NCBI GenBank assembly: GCA_019802505.1
Contig: JAFMOC010000051.1
Span: 2,759,369-2,823,368, forward strand
Source: Corydoras sp. C115
Lineage: Eukaryota; Chordata; Actinopteri; Siluriformes; Callichthyidae
DNA length: 64,000 bases
Direction of reading: 5' to 3'
Shown here: positions 11,575 to 22,750 of the stretch, piece after piece
Position numbering within the stretch: the first letter of the stretch is position 1
Layout of the letters: each line of letters begins with the position of its first letter
Notes under the pieces: generated by a model
Databases searched by the model: none
Told to the model about the DNA's origin: nothing
Seen by the model: only the letters and a program-made list of their open reading frames with translations
Program-made: the position numbers and the translations under genes

Positions 11575-11930
11575 GGCGTCATGGTGGCTTGGCGGTTAGC
11601 ACGTTTACCTCTCAGCGCTAGGGATTCCCGGTTCGAATCCCCATCTGGGTGGAGTTTCCATGTTCTCCCCGTGTCCGCGTGGGTTTCCTCCGGGTTCTCC
11701 GGTTTCCTCCCACAGTCCAAAAACATGGATCAAGTCAATTGAATTCTCCAAATTGCCCCATATAGAGTGTGTCTGTGTGAGGAAGTGTGTGTCCAGTGAT
11801 TGATTGGTGTACTATCCTCGGTGTATCTGCCCAGCACCCGAAACGTTCTCCCCTGGATGGGCATGGTGTACCCCCCCCCTCCCGTGAATCTAGTAGAGAA
11901 TAAAGCAACAGATAATGGATGGATGGATGG
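11575..11930 (+). mobile_element. SINE-1 dimer copy 2, right unit
   Basis: Starts 'ggcgtcatggtggcttggcgg', like 7264. It is joined to the left unit by GATTTTATTAAG (11563-11574), nearly the linker of the 7 kb dimer. B box GGTTCGAATCC is at 11630-11640. The outer flanks differ from those at 7 kb, so this is not a simple segmental duplication. Confidence 0.88.
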
Positions 11931-12792
11931 AATAACATTAGCTTTAATTGGGGCATAAATTTAAATTTGCTATGTAATCCACAATGTTCTCCACAAATTA
12001 TAATTATTAATGATGAGATGTGGACCACTGCCCGAAGTCCCAAAGACTCTCATTGGGGTTCCGGTCTGGACTGAACTGGACAGGTCTGGGGTTCAGGTGG
12101 TGTGCTCAGAATGATGTCTAATGCTCCCTAAACCTCTCTTTCACAATTTGAGTGTAATAAGCTATCAATCTAAGGGTTGTGGGTTCGAATCACACATACT
12201 CTAAATGGATGGATGGATGGATGTCGCTCTAGTTCATATGCAGCGGAAGAAGGAGGACCATGTTTTGTAATGTATATGTCTTTAAAAGCCTCCTAATAAA
12301 GAGATGCCCCTGTCTTTATCTAATTGTAATCAGCGTAGTTGTCCTGTTTAAAGCTGAATTCCATAATGTGCGAGCTAATTCTGAACTGTGGTTGGAGGTA
12401 TAGATTACATTTAAGTCTTCGCTCTGCTGGGAATGAGAAATCAGGGCAATTAGACGTATCCGATGAGGGCTTCTATATGCATTATTAATTGAAATGGTCA
12501 TTAGCATGCTGCTGGCAAGCTGGAAAGCAGATCCTGTGTCCATGGCTCCTGTACTAACAGTACCTGTTCGCTTTTTTTAGGGGTATGGGGGTAGGGGCGT
12601 CGAACTGGTGCTTTAAACAGAGAGGGTTGCTAACCTTGAACTTCAAGGCCGAAATACCATTCCAGTGCCAAGGGGGGGGGGGGGGGGGACTGGAGAAGGT
12701 TTTAGGAAATAAGCATTTTGATGAATGATGTATAGAATCATTTTCAAATTGATTTGTCTATTTTAATATTTTTTGAGCTAATAGTAGTTATA
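11931..12792. other. Unique DNA with (G)17
   Basis: A small tRNA-like relic, 'gtgggttcgaatcacac', is at 12179-12195 before (GATG)n. 12290-12545 is complex, AT-balanced sequence that looks like a conserved non-coding element (many TAAT cores), but this is only an impression. Seventeen consecutive G at 12672-12688. Confidence 0.4.
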
Positions 12793-13093
12793 AGGCGGAA
12801 CGGTGGTTTAGTGTTTAGCATGTTCTCCTCTCAGTGCTAGGGATTCCTGGATCGAATCCCCATCTGGGTGGAGTTTCCATGTTCTCCCCATGTCCGTGTG
12901 GGTTTCCTCCAGGTTCTCCGGATTCCTCCCACAGTCCAAAAACATGGATCAAGGTCAATTGAATTCCCCAAATAGCCCCATATGGAGTGTGTCTGTGTGA
13001 GTGTGTGCCCAGCAATAGAATGACGTCCTGTCTTGGGTGTATCTGCCCAGCGCCCGAAACGTTCTCCCCTGGATGGGCATGGGGAACCCCCCC
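12793..13093 (+). mobile_element. SINE-1 copy, tail replaced by (TA)n
   Basis: Head 'ggcggaacggtggtttagtg'. The copy ends at 'ggggaaccccccc', where (TA)n begins, so the usual 3' tail is missing. Confidence 0.9.
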
Positions 13094-13207
13094 ATATATA
13101 TATATATGTGTGTGTGTGTGTGTATATACAGCAGCATATGTTAAAAAAAATGAGAATGTGATTAAAATTAAAATCAAGTAGACAGGTATAATAACTGTGT
13201 GTGTGTG

Positions 13208-13297
<90 letters not shown>
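13094..13297. repeat. (TA)n / (TG)n microsatellites
   Basis: Two TA/TG tracts, 13094-13130 and 13197-13297. The spacer 'aaaattaaaatcaagtagaca' resembles the sequence beside the tract at 14344-14390, so the two loci probably share an origin. Confidence 0.9.
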
Positions 13298-13299
<2 letters not shown>

Positions 13300-13424
13300 A
13301 TCTGGGTATAGTAAACTGCAAAGCTATTTTTAATCTGACCTCTTGGAAATCAGAATATTTGTTTTAATTATGGTGTTGATGCCTACATTAATCATTTGTT
13401 AGATCATCTTTTCTTTTAATTACA

Positions 13425-13735
13425 CCCATCCATCTATTCATTATTTACCACTTATCCAGGTTGTGGGGGCAGCAGACTTATGTGGGCACCTACATTCCCA
13501 TCCCTAGCTGCCTTCCCTAGCTAGGCATTCCCAGGCCAACCGAGAGATCTATCCTCTCCATCTTGTCCTGAGTCTTCCCCGGGGTCTCTGTCCAATCTTA
13601 AAGAACATCTGTCCAGAACACTTCGGTACTTCGGTACACAGATACTTCGGCTGGTCCCTCCTGACATGGAGTTGCAGCGGCTGTACTCCAAGTCCCTCCT
13701 GATTGACCAAACTCCACCCTATAATTACACCTACG
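13425..13735. mobile_element. Non-LTR retrotransposon-like fragment
   Basis: Contains 'attcccaggccaacc', 'gtcttccccggggtctct' and 'atggagttgcagcggctgta'. From memory these resemble a LINE 3'-coding stretch widespread in teleosts, lying in the opposite sense. It is too decayed for a frame, and the family name is left open. Confidence 0.5.
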
Positions 13736-14100
13736 CTATAAATTGTTCATTTCAGGATACAGCAGGTTGCAGGGGGATTTTTTTCTTACTTCATACTAAA
13801 TTCCAGCTGCTTAAAGTTCATGGTTGCCAGTCTGATTCTCCATTTTGGGATTCTTTATACTATTTTCAATAGAAGACTGATCTGAAAGCAGGAGAATCAG
13901 TCAAGCGCACAAACACTCAATGCCTGCTAGAGGTACAACACTGCACCGTGAGGAACTGAAGGTTAAACATATGGCTCAATACCCCAACAGTGGCAGCTTG
14001 TTAGAGCCAGGACTGAAACAGTCAAGCTTTTAAATGACAGCGCTGCTCCACCACTGTGAATGAGGTTTAAACTGTGTATACTTAGACTGAGATTAGACTT
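13736..14100. other. Unique non-coding DNA
   Basis: Nothing recognised. Confidence 0.4.
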
Positions 14101-14911
<811 letters not shown>

Positions 14912-15168
14912 TTGATTCCCGGTTCAAATCCCAATATGGGTGGAGTTTTCATGTTCTCCCCGTGTCCATATGGGTTTTCTGCAGGTTCTCTGGTTTCCTC
15001 CCACAGTCCAAAAACATGGCGCAAGGTCAGTTGATTTCTCCAAATTGCCCCATATAGAGTGTGTTTGTGTGAGTGTCTGTGTGAGTGAGTGTGTGCCCAG
15101 TGATAGATTAGTGTCCAGTCCTGGTTGTATCTGCCCAGCGCCCGAAACGTTCTCCCCTGGATGAGCAC
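14912..15168 (+). mobile_element. SINE-1 copy, both ends truncated
   Basis: Runs from 'gattcccggttcaaatccc' to 'ctcccctggatgagcacg', lacking the A box and tail. Confidence 0.85.
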
Positions 15169-15917
15169 GTTCCTCCAAATGATCCAACCAAATGATGAAG
15201 ACAGCGATCAAGAACATAAAGTCAATATGACCCCACTTTAGAAATAGTGATTGTATGGCAGCTCAAGGGCAAATGGCAATCCAAAATGACAAAGACGAGC
15301 CCTGCTGTATAGTACAACTTTTATGGAGGAGGTGAGAAAAAAAATCTAAGCGTCTCACAGCTGGTCTATCAGGACTCGTGCTGATTTTCATTTGGAAATG
15401 GGGGTGTGGTGTAGCGGAACATTGCGGGCAGGAGATATGCAGAGTCGGTATATTTGTGTGCGAGAGATGATTAGTGCAGGTTTGTAATTAAAGAGATGTT
15501 TGAAATGCAGGTAAGCAGAACTGAGGTGTCAGTAACATTAATGCTGCGTTGTTTAAGATGCAGCAGTTTAATATCGGCATCATAATTACCTCCCTCTGCA
15601 CCATGAACTATGTAAAAAAAAAAAAAAAAATACTAAAAAGGGCTGAATGACAAAATATGCATGTAAAGCATGGGTGAAGGGTATGACAGTCATAATCTTT
15701 ATTAAATTTGAAGAATAGAAACGCCCCAGAATATGGAATATGGACGAGTTTAATATGTGCTCATCCGTCTTTATATTACTTTTTTTTTATGCTGAACAAA
15801 AGAGTATCAACTGCGGAAATTAATGTGGAAAGGCTGTTAATGCTTCTGCGTTGGTTTTGTGATTTATGGGGTTTGAGTAGTGATGCAGTTTTATCCTATT
15901 ACAGTCTGCATCCATAA
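15169..15917. other. Unique non-coding DNA
   Basis: No gene or transposon recognised. An A-run is at 15614-15630. Confidence 0.45.
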
Positions 15918-16884
15918 TATGATCAAAAGTATTGGAACATACCACTTAATCATCAATCTGGGGTCAGTGACAGTGAGACCAGAGACAGGATTTCTCTGTA
16001 CAGGAACGGCTGTATTGTCTCTATAGGCAACGGCATGGTTCAGCCCCACTGCATGATGAGCTGCAGCATATAAAGGCTGCCCAACAATCATTGCCGTCCA
16101 TCACCATAGGCTCCGCCTCCAGCATCGCTATGCTCCTGCGACGGCATGGTGCCCATATAATGCACTGGCATCAAACTCGACTGAACCTCCGAGATAATAT
16201 AGAATGGAGATTGTGCGCCAGGCCCTTTAGTCCAACATTAAATTTATATATTATAAAGTCCAAACAACGAATTTATATAGAAATGAATAGAATTTATAAT
16301 AGTAATAGAATTTTAAGAAATACAAGAAATACAAGGCACTAACAATATAAGAAGAAAAACAATAAAAAAATTAAAAAAAAGGTAAATTTAAGGGGCGGCT
16401 TAGTGGTTAGCATGTTCTCCTCTCAGCGCTAGGGATTCCAGGTTCGAATCCCAATCTGGGTGGAGTTTCCATGTTCTCCCCGTGTCCACATGAGCTTCCT
16501 CCGGGTTCTTTGGTTTCCTCCCACAGTCCAAATACATGGATCAAGGTCAATTGAATTCTCCAAATTGCCACCATATAGAGTGTTTGTGAGTGAGTGTGTG
16601 CCCAGTGAGAGATTGGCATCCTGTTCTGGGTGTATCTGCCCAGCGCCCAAAACGTTCTCCCCTGGATGGGCATGGGGAACCCCCCCCCCCACACACACAC
16701 ACACACACGACCCTAATAGAGGATAAAGCGGAAGATGATGGATGGATGGATGGAAGATTTTATAGAAGGCCTTTCTTAATAAGTGGAAAATGTAATGGTT
16801 GCAAAGTTATATAGAGTGTCATTATAAACTTCCATAGGTGAAATGTGTAGGTGTCCAGATACTAGTGTCCACATAGTGTATACA
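15918..16884. mobile_element. Tc1-b: Tc1-like remnant interrupted by a SINE
   Basis: The left end has 'atcaaaagtattggaacat' (15923-15941). The right end, 'ggtgtccagatactagtgtc', is a decayed inverted form of the same terminus (about 16851-16884). Between them, 'atggagattgtgcgccaggcc' at 16204 matches the transposase-region sequence typical of teleost Tc1-like elements with ACAAAAGTATTGG ends. The SINE-1 copy at 16390 is inserted in it. Treating the two ends as one element is inference. Confidence 0.55.
16390..16755 (+). mobile_element. SINE-1 copy with expanded C / CA run
   Basis: Head shortened to 'ggggcggcttagtgg'. The C-run is expanded and followed by (AC)n at 16681-16708, showing the C-run as a site of microsatellite birth. 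(GATG)n tail. Confidence 0.9.
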
Positions 16885-17620
16885 CAATGCCGTGCTTGAA
16901 GGGTATTACAAATCCATTGTTCTGCTCGCTCTTTCTCCCTCTCAGATTCCTAACCACATTCCTTCAGGTCAGCACTTTGTACTCATTTGTATCCATATCA
17001 TGACTTTGCTGACATTATTCTATCCGTAATGTATCATAATCATGTCTGTCACTGTGCTGACATTTCGCCCGGACCCAAGTGACCAGCAGACCTTACCAAC
17101 AGAGCTGCAGTTAACTGAGCCCATTCGAACATAACTCCTGTGTGTATTTGTGTGCACTGTGGCTGCCAATGGCTAATTAAAGATGATGAATTAGGGACTG
17201 GGTTATGCAAGTGTTAGAAGGTCTCACATTCATGGTCTTAAGTATGAATAATGACTTCATCCGAGCTCAAGGACTTAAAGAAAGGTGATGTTTTCCATCA
17301 CTGTATAATGAAATGCGATCACCATCGAGTCAATACACATTTCAGTTTGGTCCAAAATGGTTAATATTGGGATTAATGTGCATGGTACGAAATCAAATAG
17401 ATTTTTTCTAATATAAAACAGTTAACATATGTGTAACATATTTTATATAAAGCATATAAAAAAACAGTTAGTTTACATTATTGTCATTTACATCCATTCT
17501 GTGAATAATTATTTCATTCTTTAAGATTTATTTTCAACACACGGTCATGAAAACTTGCCAAATGGATTACAACATACTTGTGAGTGATGGATTTCTTATT
17601 CTTGCTATAGCATTTATATA

Positions 17621-17621
<1 letters not shown>
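16885..17621. other. Unique non-coding DNA
   Basis: No repeats or exons recognised. 17040-17290 is complex sequence that might include a conserved element. Confidence 0.4.

Positions 17622-17706
<85 letters not shown>
17622..17706. repeat. (TA)n microsatellite
   Basis: About 42 TA units directly abutting the Tc1-a fragment to its right. Confidence 0.95.
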
Positions 17707-17710
<4 letters not shown>

Positions 17711-17893
17711 CCTGTTGGTTCTCTGTTCTCTGTTGGTCAGGAGCATCACAGAACAGGTATCATTAGGGTGGTGGATTGTTCATTGTCAGTTCATTGTCTG
17801 CAGTGACACTGATGTGGTGAGGGGGGTTTAGTGCAGCAGTTTAAACACCTCAGTGACACTGCTGGGATATGAATAATGCACCAACCAAATAAT
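17707..17893 (-). mobile_element. Tc1-a internal fragment
   Basis: Reverse complement of the inner part of the complete element at 1613: 'ccctgttggttctctgtt', 'catcacagaacaggtatcatt' and 'cagtgacactgatgtgg' correspond. No terminal repeats remain. Confidence 0.8.
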
Positions 17894-18175
17894 ACCTGCT
17901 GTCTATATGTATGTATGTGTATACATACATATACATATACATTGGATGTACAAATGTCTGGAGTAGGAATGTGACTTTTAAAAAACAGATCTATTTCCAT
18001 CACTGGTCTCCCAATTGGTTTAAGATTTAGTTTAGAGCTATCATTTAAGCCCTGTGTTAATAACAGCTGGTCGAAACATTCCTGGTTTTTAATCTGGGGA
18101 TCATTATATCATTTATTTTTTCTCAAAGTACTGTTTATAAATGCATTGCTTTATTAGTCTAGTTTAAAAATTCCA

Positions 18176-18350
18176 GAGCCCTGACCTTAAACCCGATGAA
18201 CACCTTGGGCAATGAATTGGAAAATCGTTCAGCATCGGTCCATGACCCCTGCAAATGGTCTTTCACTAACTGGGCACGAACTCCCCCAGACAGAACTCAA
18301 TGTCCTGTGGAAAAGCTCTTCCTAAAGATGGTTTTAGTTTTGATCTGGGA
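18176..18350 (+). mobile_element. Tc1-b transposase-region fragment
   Basis: 'cagagccctgaccttaaacc', 'gatgaacaccttgggcaatg' and 'gtcctgtggaaaagctcttcc' match the C-terminal transposase region (the D-L-N-P-I-E-H-L stretch) of teleost Tc1-like elements, with frameshifts. Confidence 0.65.
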
Positions 18351-18389
18351 AATCTCCATGAAATTGATATGAAATTCAATGGTCAGATA

Positions 18390-18680
18390 TCTACTTTCTA
18401 ATGATTATTTTTTTTGTTTCAGTCAGCATTCGGTCCATAGCTTATATATTTCTTATTATATCTGCTCAAAGTCTGTACATGCTCATAGCTGTATATTTCA
18501 TATTTATAATCTGTTTATAGTCTCTACATTCATATTTGTATATTCTACTCAACAAATTACCACTTTGTAATGTATATATTTATATATCTGCTAAAGCACT
18601 TCTGGATGGATGTAAACTGCATTTCGTTGTTTATAATGAGCAATGACCGTAAAGTTGAATTCTATTCTATTCATTCCAAC
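18390..18680 (+). mobile_element. LINE-C 3' end
   Basis: 'gcatttcgttgtttataatg' and 'caatgaccgtaaagttgaat' followed by (TTCTA)n are typical of a teleost LINE 3' UTR and tail. Only the 3' UTR is present. Confidence 0.65.
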
Positions 18681-19178
18681 ACTCTCTACTAAAAGGTTAA
18701 GTGAATCCACAAAACAGTATAGAATTTGACCGATGTTTTCATAACCTGACATGTTTACCTCCAGCTCCAGCAACCATGGTGTTACCTAATTAGCTAGGGC
18801 TCATTATATGCGCCGAGGTAATGGAAAGTCTCTGTAGAAATGCGACAAGGACAGGCAGAATTTCTTTCTCACTTATACTGTTTCTCTTTTCACCATCTCT
18901 CCCTCCTCCCTGTACTGAGTCACAGCTTGGCGGAGATGGAGAGATCATTTAATGAACTGTCTTATACAGAGTGATTGGTGTGTTTTCATGTCCGGGCCGA
19001 GGCGACGTCATGCTTGCGGAGGTAGCCACAGGAGAAATGAGGCAGGAGTGCAAATACATATTGCGAATTTGTGCTCTTCTAGAAAGTCGGATGAAATAAG
19101 TAGAAAAGAATGGTGTGTTGGATGTGATGAGAATCCCAATCCCTCTTGGTGTGTGTGTCTTGGTTTCATTTTAATGCT
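18681..19178. other. Unique non-coding DNA
   Basis: No gene recognised. Confidence 0.4.
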
Positions 19179-19191
19179 TCCTCCAGAGATC

Positions 19192-19531
19192 CATCCATTG
19201 TCTTCCGCTTTATCCTCTACTAGGGTCATGGGGGGGTTCCCCATGGCCATCCAGGGGAGAACGTTTCGGGCGCTGGGCAGATACAACCAGGACAGGGTCC
19301 CAATCTATCACTGGGCACACTCACTCACACAGACACACTCTATATGGAGCAATTTGGAGAATTCAATTGACATGATCCATGTTTTTGGGCTGTGGGAGCA
19401 AACCGGAGAACCTAGAGGAAACCCATGTGGACCCGGGGAGAACATGGAAACTCCACCCAGATTGGGATTCAAACCTGGAATCCCTAGCACTGACAGGAGA
19501 ACATGCTAACCACTAAGCCACCGTGCCGCCC
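19192..19531 (-). mobile_element. SINE-1 copy, full length with target duplication
   Basis: Complete reverse copy with a perfect 13-bp flanking repeat TCCTCCAGAGATC at 19179-19191 and 19532-19544. Confidence 0.96.
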
Positions 19532-19544
19532 TCCTCCAGAGATC

Positions 19545-20077
19545 ATAGAATGGAAAATTGGGAGAAGATAAAGTGAAAGCCTTTTTATTTTTGGTTCTGT
19601 AGTCAAATTAATATTTCACACTTTGAAAGCAACAAAAGAAGCTGCAAATTTTCCTCTAGAACTCTTAGTTGGATGGGTGGGATTGGAATATCATTAAAAC
19701 ATGCGCACACCCGGGCACGTTAAAATGAAATGTGTGGAGAAGGTGACATGATTGTGTTTGACAGCATGGAGATGAGAGAAGTGCTGCTCGAGCAGTCGGT
19801 CAGTAATGAAGAGAGCTGGCGAGATATCATATGAGTGGGAGAACGAGAGAAATCCAATACAGCCACAGGATGAAGAAGCTTCTCTCTGTACCATTATTCA
19901 TTTTCAGCCCACATGAACCGACTGGACTGGACACATCTGAAGTATTTGTTTAATTGATTTGGGTGTAATTGCTGATGTATGTGCTGATAGAAACGTTTCT
20001 GGAGGTTAAAGTATGCAGAGGGACTGAAGATGATCCTTCACACCATCCTCTTGTTTTCTTTTTTTTGTGATTTATTT
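19545..20077. other. Unique non-coding DNA
   Basis: Nothing recognised. Confidence 0.4.
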
Positions 20078-20427
20078 GCGGCATGGTGGCTTAGTGGTTA
20101 GCACGTTCGCCTCTCAGCGCTAGAGATTCCCGATTCGAATCCCCATCTGGGTGGAGTTTCCATTTTCTCCCCGTGTCCGCGTGGGTTTCCTCCGGGTTCT
20201 CCGGTTTCCTCCCACAGTCCAAAAACATGGATTAAGTCAACTGAGTTCTCCAAATTGCCCCATATAGAGTGTGTCTATGTGTGTGAGTGTGTGTCCAGCG
20301 ATGGATTGGCGCCCTGTCCTGGGTGTATCTGCCCAGCGCCCAAAATGTTCTCCCCTGGATGGGCATGGGGAACCCCCTCCCCCGCGACCCTAATATAGTA
20401 TAAAGCGGAATGTAATGGATGGATGGA
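20078..20427 (+). mobile_element. SINE-1 copy, full length
   Basis: A box TGGCTTAGTGG at 20087-20097, head type 'gttcgcctctcagcgc', tail (GATG)n. Confidence 0.93.
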
Positions 20428-20439
20428 TTTGCCTACTGT

Positions 20440-20489
20440 ATTTACACACAGAGGAATTTGTCCTCCACATTTAACCCATCCGCGCAGTA

Positions 20490-20542
<53 letters not shown>

Positions 20543-20750
20543 GAGAAGTGAGCACATGTGCCCAGAGCAATGGGCACCCTTGAACACGGCACCCTGGGAG
20601 CAATTGGGGTTAGGTGTCTTGCCCAAGGGCACTTCAGCCATGGTACTTGGTGGGATTGGAAATCGAACCGGGGACCTTCAGGTCACAAGGCTGGATCCTT
20701 AATGGGAGGACATTAAAGCGCCACTTATATCGGTCTGGCAAGTTGGGCCT
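20440..20750 (-). mobile_element. SINE-4: old tRNA-related teleost repeat with (CA)n
   Basis: 'tcctccacatttaacccatcc', (CA)n at 20492-20540, 'gcccagagcaatgggcaccc', 'gtcttgcccaagggcacttca' and 'atcgaaccggggaccttcagg' form a repeat seen widely in fish. The last block is an inverted B-box-like motif, pointing to a tRNA-related head on the right. Confidence 0.6.
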
Positions 20751-20954
20751 GAGTGCCCTGAGTCCAAAAAACCGTGACCATCTTGATGTCCATGTTGTTC
20801 TATTTGTGCTTGCTTAAGGTGTACTTATTTTCGGGTTCCCAATCTGTGCTCCCCTAGGATCATAGTTTGGGGCGGGTTTTTTTTTTTTTATCACCTGTCT
20901 GTTCTTTCCCAATGTATAGCATCAGATTTCCTCATTTTAAGATGGTGGCACGTG

Positions 20955-21100
20955 GCAGTGCTAAGAGGAGAACATATTAACCACTAAACCACCGTGCCGC
21001 CCTCATTTGCACTTCATGTACCACATATAATGTAAATGACAGTAAAGAATATTGATTGATTGATTCAAACCTGGATCCCCAGCGCTGAGAGGTGATCAGT
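20955..21100 (-). mobile_element. SINE-1 head fragments around a retroelement tail
   Basis: A reverse SINE-1 head 'taaccactaaaccaccgtgcc' ends at 21002. Next comes a retroelement-like 3' end 'gtaaatgacagtaaagaat' with (TTGA)n, then another small SINE-1 piece 'ggatccccagcgctgagagg'. Confidence 0.6.
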
Positions 21101-21610
21101 CATAACAAAAAGTCCTTTGCACAGGTGTTTTGCTTCGTCTGGTCCATGTTACAAACTCACCATTTGAAAACCTCCTCTCATTTGCTCTTTCTTTCCTCTG
21201 GGATGCGATCCCGGGGATTTCAGTGATGTGCTTGCTGAAAGAGAACTGGATGCATCATTACAGCTGAGAAAGAGGCGAAATCAAGACGTCTTCTAAATTG
21301 AAGACTGTATTCAAGATTCTTGTGCTTTTGGGTCCAACAATAAGGACTTCAGTTCTGGCTGAGGTCAGTAAAAGGGGATTATAAGAAATCCACTCTTTAA
21401 TCTCTTTCACACGGTCTTCAGTCTTCAGTCTTGCTGTGTAAATGTCATTTGATTTAGCTGATATTTGGCAGTGTGTGTCAGGAGTGTAGGAGTGAAGCCT
21501 CATGTTTGAGAAACAGACCCAATGAATTCTCTGATCACCAATAACGAAATATTTTGGGCCAAAGTTTTGCTTCCTTGACAAATTTGAATGATTTAAAAAA
21601 AAAAAAACTA
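21101..21610. other. Unique non-coding DNA
   Basis: The 107-codon reverse frame at 21258-21581 has no recognisable domain and no exon context. I treat it as chance. Confidence 0.4.
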
Positions 21611-21620
21611 TGCCCTGTGC

Positions 21621-21810
21621 GACGGCACGGTGGTTTAGTGGTTAGCATGTTCTCCTCTCAGCGCTAGGGATTCCCGGTTCCAATCCCAATCTGGGTGGAG
21701 TTTCCATGTTCTCCCCATGTCTGGACATTCTCCCCTGGATGGGCATGGGGAACCCCCCGCGACCCTAATATAGGATAAAGCGGAAGATGATGGATGGATG
21801 GATGGATGGA
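21621..21810 (+). mobile_element. SINE-1 copy with internal deletion
   Basis: Head and tail are joined near 21724, losing the middle ~150 bp. Flanks TGCCCTGTGC (21611-21620) and TGCCTTGTGC (21811-21820) form a 10-bp target duplication with one mismatch, so the deletion either preceded insertion or arose in place. Confidence 0.9.
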
Positions 21811-21872
21811 TGCCTTGTGCATCTCGTCTTTGTCTCCAGCATCAATGGGTTCCAGTAACCTTGGTAACAATA

Positions 21873-21974
21873 TTTTATCTCATCTCATAATCTTCTGCTT
21901 AATCTTAAACTAGGGAGGGGGGTTCCCCATGCCATTCCAGGGGAGAATATTTTAAGCCCAGGACAAGGTACCAA
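21873..21974 (-). mobile_element. SINE-1 3'-end fragment
   Basis: Reverse tail part (cttctgcttaatc...ggttccccatgcc) ending where the forward copy begins. Confidence 0.75.
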
Positions 21975-22255
21975 TGTTCTCCTCTCAGCACTAGGGATTC
22001 CCGGTTCGAGTCCCAATCTGGGTGGAGTTTCCATGTTCTCTCCGTGTCAGCGTGGGTTTCCTCTGGGTTCTCCGGTTTCCTCCCACAGTCCAAAAACATG
22101 GATCAAAGTCAATTGAATTCTCCAAATTGTCCCATGTAGAGTGTGTTTGTGTGAGTGAGTGTGTGTGTGTGTGTGTGCGTCCCATGATAGACCCCCCCCC
22201 CCCCCCCCCCGCACGACCCTAGTAGAGGATAAAGCGGAAGATAATGGATGGATGG
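21975..22255 (+). mobile_element. SINE-1 copy with (C)19
   Basis: Begins at 'tgttctcctctcagcac', so the A box is missing. Most of the distal body is deleted. C-run of 19 at 22192-22210, then the usual tail with (GATG)n. Confidence 0.88.
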
Positions 22256-22439
22256 AAAATGCAGAAACAGAAATAAAATATCAGATTAAAGGTTAAAAGC
22301 AATCTGAAACAGATGGGTTTTGAGAAGTGACTTGAAAGTAGGCAGATCGGTGGTGTATGGATTGTCAATCAAATGTTGCACTTCATCACATGCTTTAAAG
22401 AATCTGCTATTTGGAGAACATGTTTCGGATGCTTTTAAC

Positions 22440-22750
22440 TTTGAAGTGCTTGACTAGTCTGCACAGAACCCTAAACTCAATCCTGGCAAACACCTTTAAG
22501 AGGAACTACAGTAGAACAGAGCTTGGGCTTCATCGTCCAACATCAGTGTATGACCTCACGAATGCTGTTCAGGATAAATGAGCAAACGTAGTCGCAGACA
22601 CATTCCATATTGTTATAGTAAGCCTATTCATTAGAGTGGACTCTGTTATAGCTGCAAAGGGGGAACCCGTGTATAATGGATCTCATAAAAGTTCCTCTAG
22701 GTGAAATGTATGGGGGTTCCAAATTTTTTGACCATAAAGATTTAATGACA
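22440..22750 (+). mobile_element. Tc1-b 3' part, decayed
   Basis: 'gaaccctaaactcaatcctgg', 'catcgtccaacatcagtgtat', 'gttatagctgcaaagggggaa' and the terminal 'ggttccaaattttttgacc' match the end of the transposase gene and right terminus of the ACAAAAGTATTGG Tc1-like family, with stops and indels. Confidence 0.65.
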
